In this document: in pieces, positions 13,389 through 25,444 of the stretch
How the letters are laid out: every line of letters starts with the position of its first letter
Position numbering within the stretch: the first letter of the stretch is position 1
From: Chlorokybus atmophyticus
Lineage: Eukaryota > Streptophyta > Chlorokybophyceae > Chlorokybales > Chlorokybaceae
NCBI GenBank assembly: GCA_009103225.1
Contig: RHPI01002823.1
Coordinates: 322,989-386,988 of the forward strand
Reading direction: 5' to 3'
Length of the DNA: 64,000 bases
Position numbers and translations under genes: made by a program
The notes under the pieces: generated by a model
Database searches by the model: none
Told to the model about the DNA's origin: nothing
Seen by the model: only the letters and a program-made list of their open reading frames with translations

Positions 13389-13726
13389 GCGGATGTGTTT
13401 CGGATAGCGGAAGGAAACAGACGGAAACTTCCGTGTTGCCACTTCGCACAAGCCCACAGCGTACAGCTGAGCGACCACGTCACCCGTACGTACGGCGGCG
13501 GCAGCAGCAGCTGCATGCAGGTGAGCGGGCGTGGGTGTGTTGGTCTTTTGCTTGAGGTGGCGCTGTTTGTGGCTTGTGTGTACAGTGCATCAGTATTGGA
13601 TATGAGGTTTAAGCTGGGCTTGCAATTAGCGCTTTGTTGTCCGCAGTAGCCTGGTCTGGTCTGCTCTGCTCTGCTCTACTCTGATCAAGCCACACGGTCT
13701 AGCAACTGCAGTGAGCGGTAAATTGG

Positions 13727-16700
13727 ATGGCGATGGCGATGGCGGCGCCTGTATGCGTGCTGCATGGAGCGCGCACGCTGCTGCTGAGCGAGGACCGCAG
13801 CCCCACGCTGCCGCTGGCACACAGGAAAAATGCGAGGAGGCGAACTCAGCGGTTGCAAACGCAGGTATGTTATTACAATGTTTGGCATAAAGTAAAGGTC
13901 TAGTATTCAATCAGAGTCTTTGGTCTGAGGTAGTGAGGCTTTCATAATAGCCTGCACAACAGGTTTAGCAGTGGCATTCCTGTTTCTCTTTCTGTGCTCT
14001 CCACCACGCTTGAACTTGCCAACATTGAGATAACAAACGGTGGCTAATGGCTTCAGAGTTGTATAGCAAATAGGCCAGCCTATAGCTCTAATCTTTTTTA
14101 TGAGATGCTTCAATCTCTAAGGACAGTCACTGAGTAGTCACTCAAGCTGATGTCGCTCTCCAGGCAGCCTCCTCCCCTGTGCAGCTGCCAGCGTTTCGCG
14201 GACGCACTGACCCCTCAACGCCATCCACCTCCTCATCATCATCATCGTTGTCATCGTCGCTGCCATTGCCGTCTGCACTGCCGCCGCCTTTGCCATCGTC
14301 TGCACCTTCTCTTCCAATCATCACCGATGACTTCCAGTAAGTATTGCTGCGTATGCGAAGTTGTTGTTGGCATTATTGAAGCCAAATGTAGGGCAACAGA
14401 GCTGAGCGCTTCTCTGGCAGGTGGGCACGCGAATCCTATTCCGAGCGGCGGCGCAGTGCAGACATTTGGGTCTTTGTGCTTTCACTTCGTGCACGATTGT
14501 ACACCTTGGATGCGAAGTGGACCTACCCAGGCGGCTTTACAGAGGAAAAGCAGGTACAGGATACAGGAGGGTGCTGCTACATCGCTACTATTGTTGGCCT
14601 AAATGACAGCTGTAGCTTGTGGATTGTAGTGCACATGTCAGTCAGCAACAAAACACTTTGAGCAAGTTCTTTACATGCGTGCGTGTTGCAGGCAGCAAGG
14701 AGGCGGAGTGTGGCAAGCTGGGCGCGTGACGGTTGCCTACGGCTTGGCCCAACCTTCATCAAGATCGGGCAGCTCTTCTCCACGCGCTCCGACGTCCTGC
14801 CCGTCGAGTTCGTGCAGGAGCTCTCTCTCCTCCAGGATCGCGTGCCTGCGTTCTCCGTGGACAAGGCGCTGTCGATCATCAAGCAGGAGTTTGGCGCGCC
14901 CGCTGACCGTCTCTTTGCGAGCTTTGACCCCCGCCCAATTGCTGCTGCCAGCCTTGGACAGGTACACATTGGGATTGGGTTGGGTGTATGCAACCCTTCT
15001 ACTAATATCAGTTGATATTGTGGGTTTCCACACTGACTGTACAAACTTCATGCAGGTGCACAGGGCAGTGCTGAAGACTGGTGAGGAGGTTGTTGTGAAG
15101 GTACAGAGGCCGGGATTGAAGAAGCTTTTCGACATTGACTTGGGTATGTGCAGCATCGCTACTGCCCGTGCTGTCCTTTGCCAGTCATCTAACGCCGCAT
15201 GTGCGCAGGCAACCTTAAGACCATTGCAACAGTGTTGGGCAACACAGAAGAAGGGTCTAATCGAGACTGGCTCGGGATCTATGACGAAGTTGCGTCGTAA
15301 GTCTCTTCATGGCATATGCTAAACCACACGATTGTTTGGTGTTCTGCGCTCCGCTGCTTGCACAATTGTTGGTTCACATTATGTGTCGCGCACTTGCTGC
15401 AGTGACTTGCTGCTGCTGGGCTGCAAGCATACAATCAGCACCTCACTTGCTGCAGTGACTTGTGACTTGCTCTTCACACAACACCATGCACAACTACTGC
15501 ATACACGTATTTTGTGACAAGAACTTGTGGACTGAGCTTTTCTTTTGCCGTATGGCAGCATTTTGTACAAGGAAATTGACTACGTCCAGGAGGGTCAGAA
15601 CGCTGACCGCTTCCGCCGTGAGTTCCGAGGGAACAGCAGCGAGCAGGAGATCAGAGTCCCGATCGTGTACTGGCGCTACACGTCCCCTCGCGTCATCACT
15701 CTTCAGTACCTTCCAGGTATGTGGTTGCACTTGCACACTTGTAGCTCAGCCAGTCAAGCAGCTCAACACGTTGTCAGTCAAGTATGATGTCCTACATATT
15801 GTCTTGTAGGTGTCAAGATCAGCGATGTTGGCACCCTGAGCGCTGCTGGAATCGATGTCAAGAGCCTTGCCCGGATTGCATCCGAAGCGTACTTGCAACA
15901 GGCATGTGATGTGTGCTTTGTGCATGCGCAAGCAGCGAGGGCAAAGTTAGGAGCACGTTGACGTTTTTTTTCTGTTGTTGTTTGTGCAGATCCTGCGCAG
16001 TGGCTTCTTCCATGCGGATTGCCATCCAGGCAATCTGGCTGTTGACTTGGAGTCCAAGGCGCTGGTGTATTACGACTTTGGTATGATGGGTGAGATACCC
16101 AATGACACGCGGAGCAGGTACTTGGTGTTGGCAACAGTATGTTACCAGGTTGGTGCCAAGCGCCGTCTCAACACTCACACCTACACTGGCAGGTTGTTGC
16201 GTGTGTTCTATGCTGTGTATGAGAAGAATGCTGGAAAGGTGAGAGAAAATAATGGAGCTGCTTGGTTGAGCCCTGGGTTGTGCTGGTTACTGTTCGCTCA
16301 TGACAAGCATGTTCATGCTCTCCAGGTTATTGATGCACTTGTGGAGCTGGGCGCGCTGGTCCCGACGGGTGATATGACGCCAGTACGCATCCTCTCATGT
16401 CGCAGAACGTGTCAATGGTCTTGTGCCATATACACGCTACAGTAACTACACGCTGTACGGCTCGCACACTGATCCTGCTTCAATGTCGTTGCAGGTGAGA
16501 AGGTCAATTCAGTTTTTCCTGGACAACCTCACGGAGCAGCGCGAGCAGAATGAAACACTTGCCGCCATTGGTGAGGTAAGCCACTAGTGCCATGTGACAG
16601 TTGGTTTGCAAGGTTGGGCTGGTACTTGGCAAGTCTATCCTATGGGTGTGAGTGTTGCATAAACTGACATGTTACTCGGTCAGGATTTGTTCGCCATAGC

Positions 16701-17957
16701 GGTTGACCAGCCCTTCCGATTCCCTGCGACCTTCACTTTTGTCATCCGATCTTTTACAACGCTGGAAGGTATATGGACCCTACAATCAGATCATGTGGTC
16801 ACAAGCGATGCAAGCACAGCTTATGTTGCATCATCACGACCATAACTGCAACTGCATTCATGAGATGTGCTCAACCACTTGGTTTGAGACTTCATTAAGG
16901 ACGTGGTTTTCGCAGTTCATTGTTTTGCAGGCTGCTTGGTGCAATTTGCGAAAGTGTGCCAAGGTGGTTTATTTGCTGTTGTTGACACAGTGCTTGACCA
17001 TGTAGGCATTGGAAAGATGTTGGATCCGGACTACTCATTTGCCAAGGTTGCAAAACCATACATTCAGGTAAGCTCATCGAGTCTCAGCAACTCTTTGCTC
17101 ATCAGGCACAACCCGTTCTTTGCAGCACAAGCTGTGGGTCCGCATGATGTAGAAGCAGCCAATTGCATGGACGCGTACACACTAATCTCATGTTTGTTTA
17201 TGTTCCTCTGCCTTCTGCAGGAACTCTTGGATTTGCGCAGCCTGAATGGCTCCAGCAGTCAGTTTGTGTTGCAAGAGTTTCAGCGGCAAGCGGAAGAGGT
17301 GCGCCATGTGTGGACCAGTGCTTTCGAGTAGTTCACTGCCTAACATGTTGTAACTTAGCAATTGCCAGTCAAGTACATGCAATGATGCTCAGTGCATGGC
17401 AGGTGTCCACAGCAGCTGTTAGTGTCCCCATGCGCGTGCAGCGGATGGACGCCACACTCTCAGCACTGGCTGACGGCGACTTCCGCCCTCGCGTTCGCGT
17501 CCTAGAGGTATGTGCATGCTTGCTGGCATGTGCATACTCAGGCCCGCACACGCTCATCCAGACATGCACGCACCCACCGCAACTGCTCACACGGCGTGTT
17601 TACATGCTGATCACGCCGTTGTTATTGCAGTCCGAGAGGGCATCTCGCAGGTCCGGGATCCTGCAGATGGCAACTCTGAACACGGTGGCCGCGGGCAGCC
17701 TGCTCAATGCGGGTGTCACGCTTGCTGTTAACCAAGCCACCCCACCTGCCACTCTCTGCCTCCTCCTGTCAGGTTCATTAATATGTTCACTAAGGCTGTA
17801 AGGTGTTCTTGTCTGTCTCTACTCTCTTTGTTGCTGTTGTGGGTGTGGGTTATTTATTTACCGCATCCGCGCAGGTGTTTTTGCTGTGCAAGTTTGGATT
17901 GGAATGGTGCGAGTAAAACGATTGGATCAGTTCGAGAAGAAGATAAAAGACAGGTGA
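13727..17957 (+). CDS. chloroplast ABC1 (ADCK/UbiB-like) atypical kinase, ABC1K7/8-like
   Basis: Atypical kinase of the ABC1K family; plastid members affect prenyl-lipid metabolism and oxidative-stress responses. Eighteen exons, all phases consistent, give 668 residues and a TGA stop: 13727-13864, 14164-14336, 14421-14553, 14692-14961, 15056-15143, 15209-15296, 15559-15716, 15810-15901, 15990-16117, 16193-16238, 16326-16382, 16495-16575, 16684-16768, 17006-17067, 17221-17298, 17403-17507, 17631-17772, 17875-17957. The N-terminus looks like a plastid transit peptide (Met/Ala start, Arg-rich), then a Ser-rich linker. Motifs: [33 protein letters not shown] (ABC1 Ala-rich loop), VVVKVQRPG (Lys near 253), [26 protein letters not shown] (388-396) and YYDFG (Asp near 409). 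The C-terminus carries a hydrophobic Ala/Gly/Val segment and a basic tail. The GGFTEEKQ block and long C-terminal tail favour the plant ABC1K7/8 group. Intron 8 is GC-AG. Confidence 0.95.
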
Positions 17958-18600
17958 TGTCCCTATGCTGCGCGAAGATTGGTAGGTCTTGTTGGTAGCT
18001 TCATTACTGAGAGCTGCATAGGTAGTCAGGCTTGTTTTAGGTCTAGTTGGTAGAATTGCTGCACTGCAGTTACGCAACTGTTGCATTGGTATTGGTAAGC
18101 TAGTGCTCTGTATTGCTCCGGTTTTTGTTCACCATCGCCATGGTCATGCTTGGTTTGTTGGCACTGATATATGTGTGTAACATGACAATTGAAGCAAGCT
18201 TGCGCGCACATAATAATGCAGACTGTCATACCTCAAATCTGATCAGTCACCAGGCATCACACAGCTGACTATACAAGTCCTTGAGTCCGCACTCGAACAG
18301 CATTGTTGAACTCAATCCATAGAGATCATCAAAGCAAGTTGTGACATTGCATCAAGTTGACAGTGAGCTACTCGTCAAGTTGATCTCTCCTACGTTTATG
18401 TACAAAAATGCCAAGAACAATACGCACATACATGGTTCGCACACAACATACATATTAGCAAACCATGCATGCTGGCATAGCAGCACACCCCTTTTGTATA
18501 CATAGGGTAGCGGGAGACAAGCTACATGGCGGAGAGCGCTCGGCAAACGCTAGGGTGACAGCGTTGATGGGAAGGTGGGGGAGCGTTGTGCAAGCATGAC

Positions 18601-18789
18601 TTACTGTTGTATCTTGGCGAGTTTGGGCTCAGCAGCGATGTCGCCGTTAGCTTGTGCAAGGGCCGCTTCTGTATCGCCGGCGGAAAAATCGGCTCCGTAG
18701 AGCTCCAGTACTCGGAACAACTGTTTCCCAAACCTTGACACTTCATCACTGCTAAAAACAGTGCTAACTGCATAACGGCAGGAATCCAT
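18601..18789 (-). CDS. possible isolated exon, function unknown
   Basis: A frame with good codon character (FGKQLFRVLELYGADF, then an Ala/Glu-rich helix) is followed by CA|GTAAGTC, a strong splice donor that also contains the TAA ending the standard ORF. It may begin at ATG 18789 or follow an acceptor near 18755. No partner exons were identified on either side, so it could be part of a gene converging on the ABC1 kinase, or a remnant. Confidence 0.3.
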   Translation of the reverse strand: MDSCRYAVSTVFSSDEVSRFGKQLFRVLELYGADFSAGDTEAALAQANGDIAAEPKLAKIQQ

Positions 18790-19880
18790 GAATGAACCCG
18801 ATTCACTTCAGATGACGGCATGAGTTCACGATTGAACCCGGCCTGAATTGATAAAGATGTGCACAATGCAGCCGCTGCACTTTGCGACTTGTTCGGCTGT
18901 TGACCATGTTTGATGACGCAGTAACTATAGCGTGTAATCAATTAGCGTTAAAGGGTAGAGTGGATTAGTTAGAACGAGGGTGAGTAGTGGCGGCATGTCT
19001 TTGGGGTATGGGGCCTGCCCCGACCTCGTACCGCCAAAAACGCGGCCTTTTTAACCACTAACTATGCCGCAATTGCACCAAATCCCTAGCAATTTTGGGT
19101 CGCCGTTGGTAAGCGGTTGCCGCTGAGATAATTTTCAGCATCTTTTACGCATCTTTGCAATGATTGGCCATTTCGCTGCCTTTTTGAGCAACTGGCTGTT
19201 GTCACCGTTGCGATCCCATTTAGTCAAATTCATGTGTGACCAAATGGTGGCCTAACGATGCAATTTTTCGTTAGTTGAATCTTAACGTTAAGGTAATTCA
19301 GGTTAGCATTATTTTGATAGTCGTAACCTCGGTATTATTTACTGAGTATCGCAGCACGTACCGTGGCGTGAACGTTACATTGATTATTAAGACTTGAAAC
19401 ACTTAACAGCATTTGCTAATCATATCGCACCATATTGCACCATATTGCAGCATATTTATCAATATAATCAATGTAACACATTAAAAACTATCAACATGCA
19501 GCCATAAGCGGCCACGTTGCAGAACTGTGCTTATTTTTACATTTATTGGCATGCGCTTAAACAATTGGATGTGCTTTGGACGGCCAGGATCGTGCTTAGG
19601 CAGATCTAACGGTGTAACGCTTGTTCTCGCCGCCTAGCCAATGAGAAGCAGGCGGGCCGCACATACTGCCGCGCAGCCCGGCAGTCGCGGGTGCCGTGTG
19701 ATGTAGGTTGAATGCCGACAGGCCGGCCCGACCAATAGGCGTGATGGGCGAAATGAATCTGCGCTTATAGCATATATATGCTCTTAACGTTCAAGAGCAT
19801 GTTATGCTCTTAGTCGCCAAGAGCATACAATTATTGAGGATAACAGTATGCTCTTACAAATAAGTAGACTATATAGTCTA

Positions 19881-20047
19881 CCCCCGTTACAAGACTTCGG
19901 TTTATGAAAATAGCCCCGTTGAAATCATGAAATTGCAAAAATCCAATGGTTATACAGACGAATGTCATCGGTTAGTGGAATAGTTTTGTACGCTATAAGA
20001 CTACAACAAAGGGTTATAATTTTGTGTGAGCTGTCTTGTTACGGGGG
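19881..20047. mobile_element. MITE-like element with 15-bp terminal inverted repeats
   Basis: The ends CCCCCGTTACAAGAC (19881-19895) and GTCTTGTTACGGGGG (20033-20047) are exact inverted repeats enclosing 137 AT-rich bases with no ORF. Size and structure fit a non-autonomous DNA transposon; no target-site duplication was confirmed. Confidence 0.65.
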
Positions 20048-20312
20048 AATACCTCGTTAATGGCATGTTTATTTTAAATATTATAAACATAAACATATTA
20101 CAGAACTCATATATAGTTACGAATTAATTTATTGTTGACTATTATTGATCTAATGTATGCCACGCTAAAACATAATAACGTGGCTTACGGTTATTTTACA
20201 ATACCCCTGTTAGTAAATTATAGATTATGTAAAAAGTAGTATATATTATTGTAAACGCCAAGAGAATAACCCTGTTGATGGAATGAAAGATACACGTGAT
20301 GAATATAGCGGA

Positions 20313-20384
20313 GGTAGACTGTACAGTTAAGGTACATAGTGGTACGTACATAGTTACATTGAAACATTTATTGTACAGTCTACC
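20313..20384. mobile_element. 72-bp inverted-repeat unit
   Basis: GGTAGACTGTACA (20313-20325) is mirrored exactly by TGTACAGTCTACC (20372-20384). A one-mismatch third copy of the end (GGTGGACTGTACA) lies at 20833-20845, so this is probably another small inverted-repeat transposon family. Confidence 0.55.
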
Positions 20385-20509
20385 CCTTTTAAGAGCATGC
20401 TGTTTGTTTTTGAAGATAGTTTGCTCCTGGCGGGGTTATGCTCTTGGCGTTAAAAAGAGCATAATATGCTCTTAAACATTGGAGCATTTGTATGCTATAA
20501 AGCAGTTCA

Positions 20510-20660
20510 ATACGCCCATCACGCCCATCACATCACGCGCATTACGTCACGTATCATGCCATCACGCTCATTACGCTAATTACGCGTGACACTGTACCCA
20601 TCACGCCTTGTCTATCGCACTCATTACGCCTGATGACACACCCGTCACGCGCTACTCCCT
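20510..20660. repeat. degenerate CATCACGC / CATTACGC tandem array
   Basis: About 150 bases are made of imperfect 8-12-base units built on CATCACGC, CATTACGC and variants, a decayed minisatellite. Confidence 0.7.
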
Positions 20661-21369
20661 CAATGTTAAGAATACGCACACTGACATTTGCAAAGAGGTC
20701 ATGAAAAATAATATGCTCTTCGCGGTTAGTCATATTCTCTTAAGCACTAACATTTGCCTGTAGCATCGTTGGTGATCTCAGAACGTATGCTACAAGCGGG
20801 GATATTCTCTTGGAGCAAAGTCTTTTAGCGGGGGTGGACTGTACAACGCACACATAACGCATATGTGCGCCGTGCATGTTGTGCTCAAAATGAATGGATT
20901 CTTTTATTCATGCGCATGTACTTTGTGCAATTGCACGATATGGGCTTTGGAAGGTTGAGATTTGTTTATCACAAATCGAATGGCCGATAGCTGATACACG
21001 TCGCATAGCCAATGAGAGGCAGGCGGGCTGCTCGGTATGCGCGCGGCAGGCATGTAGTCTCGGGTGCTGTGTGTGATGGCCCTCTGTGCGCGTGATGTGT
21101 CTTTGTGCCCTAATGCCGTCCTCCCCGGCCGGCCGGCCGGCCGGCCCAATCCCGCCCAATCAGCCGCACCGCTAGTTCAAATCTTACTGTAAGTCTTTCG
21201 GTGGGGTAGGCAGTGCCTTCTCCTGCATGCACTAGGCATGCTAAGCTACCCGGGCTAGAGGTTGAGCACCAGGCGCCGGCGAGCGAGGGGTTGGTGGCGG
21301 CGGGGCGGAGGCATGCACGGGCGGATGGTGGGTGGGTGGGTGTGCTTGTGGCTTAGGCGAGTATGTTAG

Positions 21370-23356
21370 ATGGAGGACGGGCGAGCTATCCGTGTGGTGG
21401 CCTGCCTGTCCACTGGCTCACCACTTGCCATCAGCAACGAGGACGGCGGCGCCAAGCTGCTGGCCCAGATGGCACGGCAGCCAGCTGGAAGGAAAGGCGG
21501 AGGTAAAGTGGGAAGGCCCAAGAAGAACAAGGATTACGCCAGGCAGGCGCTGCACGATGTCAGTAACGCTGAAGTGGCTGAATGCACGTATCCAGCGCAA
21601 AGCACAGGAAGCATGAAAGAGAAAGCCGCCAGCATGCAGGCAGGCGGCATAATTGATGAGCATTCACGCATGTGTGCACTTGTTTTGACACATCACAGGA
21701 CGTCCTCCCACACATGCGCACTCGCATTTGCACACAAGCAGTCAGCTGATCGGGTTGCAAGCTTGTAAAACCAAATCAAACCTGGCAGAGGGTGTGGAGC
21801 TGTGCGTGCAACTGGTTATCTAATCTTAGCAGTTAGTATTGGCACCATCTCTGAGCAGGATTGTGTGCCAGGAGAATGCTCGGCCGAGGTGTATGCGTTC
21901 ACAACAAGAAGCTCAGCACCGCTATCAGCCTGGGGTTTCTGCCAGAGGGCTGCCGCTTCAACGCAAGAAAAGTTGATGGCGTCGAGGAGTGCTTTATCAT
22001 GCGGATGCAGACCAATGGCCAACTGCTACCTTGCCGCATGGACGAGACAACCATCAAGCCCTGCACCTTCCCAGCACTGTGCTGGGAAGGTGCAGGGCAC
22101 TGTTGGGCAACACCGCGAGACACACATCACCCTCCATCGCAACAAAGCAGCAGATGTCTTTATTCCAGAGCCCTATGGCAGCTGGACCAGCCTCTCAGAA
22201 CTCTTTGACAAGTGGTGAGCATTGGGTAGGTTGCATACTCTGTCACACACTCACAGGTGCGTCAAGGCAACGCACTGTTGTAACCAACAATGTGTCGGTG
22301 TGCTTGTGTCAGTGATCCAGAGGCCGGGACTGAGAACGAAGCAGCCCAACGACTCTGCGAAGAGCTGGAGGATTTACATGTGGACACCAAGTTGCATGCA
22401 GAACGAGATGTGCCACCACAACAAGTACCACTATCATCATCACCACCACCACCACCACCACCACAACAACAACAACAACAGGAACAGGAACAGGAACAGG
22501 AGCAGCCACAGCCATAGCAACATCAGCAGCTGTGGCTGCCATCGTCGCAACAATCACCAAAACAACAACCACAGCACGAACAACAACAGCCACGGAGGAG
22601 GAGAAGGAGGGCGCAACTGCTCGTCCTTGCCACCAGGTACAGGTGCTTACTTTATCACCTTTTAGAAATCTGCTCTCCTCTGCGTAGCAAGGGCTGTCGC
22701 AAGCACCAGTGGTAATGCTTGTGCTTGCTGCAGCAGAGGGATATGGAACTTTAAAGGCGCCTGGAGCAAAAAGTTCTTAACTTGAGAAGGCAGGAGGAAG
22801 AGGTCAGCGGGGCTTGGCATGGATGCACACATGCACATAATGTGCCATCTTGTCTCACACGCATGTAATGGGCAGAAGGTCAGCAAAGCGCTGCAAGCCA
22901 ATCCAGTACGGCGTCGTGTGCAGAGCACACTGACAGTTCTGCACGAACGACTGACAGCATAGCAGACAGAGGTGATAGATGCATTTCAGATAGACGAAAT
23001 CTTCCTCCCTTTGGCTGAAATGCTTCGAAGTCTTGAAGTGCCAGTTGGAGGCGGTCGACACCCCTCTGTGAAGCAGGTAGGCTGCTGATGTGCAAGTAGT
23101 GTGCTCTTGTAGACAATCATTGTGCACACCACCACTCATCTTGCCCCATGCATTGGGGTGGTCAAGTACTCACAATCCGCTGTCGCAGGTGCAGGCCGCA
23201 CACAAGCGCGCCCGATGTAAATTCCATCCTGACAACTACATGAACAAGCCTCTACAAGAGCGGGTGGAAGCGGAGGAGGTTTTCAAGTTCATCGGCGTGC
23301 AGTTCTCTGAGTACAAACTATTGTTCTCAGACTTTCTTGGCCTAGTGGTTGCTTAA
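21370..23356 (+). CDS. J-domain protein with Gln/Pro-rich middle
   Basis: Probable Hsp70 co-chaperone with a C-terminal J-domain, an auxilin-like layout (inference). Best exons: 21370-about 21550 (AT-hook-like GRPKKNKDY), about 21870-22089, 22151-22216, 22316-22634, possibly 22734-22799, 22963-23076, 23189-23356. Phases agree for 22089/22151, 22216/22316 and 23076/23189. The middle exon has PPPPPPP, QQQQQQ and an EQ repeat, then a Gln-rich and poly-Arg stretch. A TAG at 22515-22517 lies inside the Gln-rich stretch. The next putative exon has a coiled-coil-like pattern with an in-frame TAA (22752-22754). The last exon carries RARCKFHPDN (the J-domain HPD) and AEEVFKFIG. The terminal TAA at 23354 is doubtful if UGA is the only stop: the next in-frame TGA is 23561-23563, but that extension would hold five TAA/TAG codons. 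The 3' end and first intron are uncertain. Confidence 0.6.
22058..22098. repeat. perfect 20-bp inverted repeat over a 5' splice site
   Basis: Arms 22058-22077 and 22079-22098 are exact complements around a single base. The second arm covers the donor AAG|GTGCAG (exon ends 22089) of the short intron 22090-22150 in the J-domain gene. Confidence 0.95.
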
Positions 23357-23563
23357 CTCCTGAGCAGGTGGCGCATTGTGGAGAGTCTGCTGTTGTTGTA
23401 GATGCGATAAAGCAGTAGTTCAAGCGAAGGAGCACATACACATGTGACTGGTCCAGAGCCTCTATCACATAAAGTAAAATGTGCGAGACTTTTGCAGCGC
23501 TAGCAGGTGGCACCAGTGCATCTGTAGTGTTGGCTACATGCCCAGCTGAGTTTCATATATTGA

Positions 23564-25444
23564 TCACATGCAAGTTGGTCGACTGAGCCAAAATGCCTTG
23601 CATAGACCAAGACTATGAAATACGCTGTCTTGTTGTGGCTAGCAGTGCTTGCAAGCCATGGCAGGCTTAACTTGCAAGGGTGATGTTGCGCGTGGCACCG
23701 TACACGTGGCTTACTGACAACAGGCCACATCAAAACCTTCCACCCACCCCACCAGTGCCTGGGCGCAGACGCCCTCATGCTGGCACGAACACGCGTGCAA
23801 GCAGCTTTGTCTGAGTAGCGTGCACGTGCGCACACGCATACACGCTCTCATTTTGCATAACTTTCTGTGCGTGCACACGTGTGAAGGAAGAATACAAATG
23901 CGAGTGCCTACGTGAGTGTATACGTGCATGCGTGTACACAGGCGAGAGGGGAGGGAGGGTAGTGGGGCTGTGCTGGTCCACGCAACATGTGCACAAACAC
24001 GCGCATACACACCAGGGTAGCAGCGCTCAGCAGTGCCTCTTTTCCTCCTTTCACGCATACATGCACCAGTGGGCAAATGAGTGGCGACGGCCAGGGTCTA
24101 AGTCGTCGCCATCGATGTCCGCATCGTGCATGCCAATGCCTTGCAAGGACGGACCTGACCTCTCCTATGCCCTCTCCCTCTACGCTCTGCAGGTTGTTCG
24201 ACTTGCATGCTAGCTGCCTGCCTGCTGCCTGCTATCTCTCCTATCCTTTGAGGGTTTAGTTGTGTAGCACGGTGTTTGGTTACTGTCTTGGTTGTCCTAG
24301 CTCTACCTCGGCCCCCACGTAATCTATGCTTGTGTGCTTGGCGCGCTTACACATTTGCCTTGTCCGCATTGTGAGCTTGAACTTTAAGCTTGCTTGTTTA
24401 AGCAACTCTACCGTTGGTTATGCATGCACACAGCATCAGTTCCTACCAGTCCATATTCTTGCAGATAAGCAATAATCTTCACTTCCTAGCCTAGAGCAAC
24501 ACACATCGTTTTTGCCTACCCAATACACATTAAAACAGGTCCAGCCTAAAACCTGTGCAGTCTTGCAGCATTTTCATTGAACCCAAAGAAGTCATTCGAC
24601 GGCCAGCACGTGCTTTCACACTAGGCAACGAGATGGTAGTATTCAGGTAGATGGTTCAGGTAAATGGTTAGGTGCCGCATGCGCGTGTGTGTGCGGTCAC
24701 AGCTGCTGCTGCTGGTGGCATCAGCTGAGATTGAAACCCTGCGCGTTAACTGTAAGCACGTGCGCGTGAGATACGCGCATCAACCAGGGCGCATGGGTGC
24801 GCACGTGCTCACCAGCTTCTGCCCCACACATGTGCCCATGCAATGAACCGACACACGAGTTGCTCCATACGGTTTCATTGAAAGCCACAACACGCTGAGA
24901 GAGTCTTGCTGGAACACTGTGACACTCAACAACGCAAAGCCATCACTGCACTTGATCGCAGGACATAAACAAGCTATGAAACAGCAAGTCAAGTCATGCA
25001 GTACTAAACAGCACCTAGTTAAGCCCTCTGCTGTAAGCATGGCTCATAACTCGTAATGCACGTGGTTCGGCTTTGGCTATCCATCCCTTATCACGTCAGG
25101 GGTCCACGCGCGCCTGCAGCGTGGTCGACATGCAGCTTGTAAGGTGTTCCTGTTATGCCAGAAACATCAATCCCATATCAGTGCTGGCGACACACCCACG
25201 CGGTAATACAGCATGCTTGCACGTGTGACGCACGCACATACGTGTGGGTGTACACATCTACACCGACACATGCACTCAACACGCGCAACTGCACGTGCAG
25301 TGTGGGTGGATGCGTCTGAACAATCCCATGCGCACTTGCCTCTCGCCCAGATAGTCCCAACGCTCAGCCAGCGCCCGTGCCCCGCCTCCACATCACCCCA
25401 CGCCACCCACACTCTCCTCCACCCCTCCTCCTCCTCCTCCCTCC
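23564..25444. other. non-coding interval, one doubtful exon
   Basis: At 24061-24212 (+) a frame ending DGPDLSYALSLYALQ could be a terminal exon, but it has no recognised partner. The rest contains CA/TG-rich microsatellite sequence and no credible ORF. Confidence 0.4.

Larger units (their letters stand above)
19785..20830. repeat. cluster of TATGCTCTT / AAGAGCATA inverted motifs
   Basis: The 9-mer and its complement recur, often as facing pairs with short spacers, for example 19788-19830, around 20440-20500 and near 20710. An ATTCTCTT variant occurs near 20260, 20735 and 20805. The 18-base palindrome GTAGACTATATAGTCTAC lies at 19864-19881. Confidence 0.8.
17958..21330. other. intergenic, AT-rich and repeat-dense
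   Basis: Apart from the isolated exon at 18601-18789 there is no coding signal. From about 19.75 to 20.85 kb the DNA is strongly AT-rich and filled with short inverted repeats, listed separately. Two related GC-rich blocks, both containing GCCAATGAGAxGCAGGCGGGC, sit near 19636 and 21007 on either side of the AT-rich core. Confidence 0.6.

Noticed and set aside
13104-13649. Overlapping Arg/Pro-rich ORFs on both strands
   Set aside because: They are GC-rich shadows of the exon 13155-13388, whose frame alone joins in phase to downstream exons.
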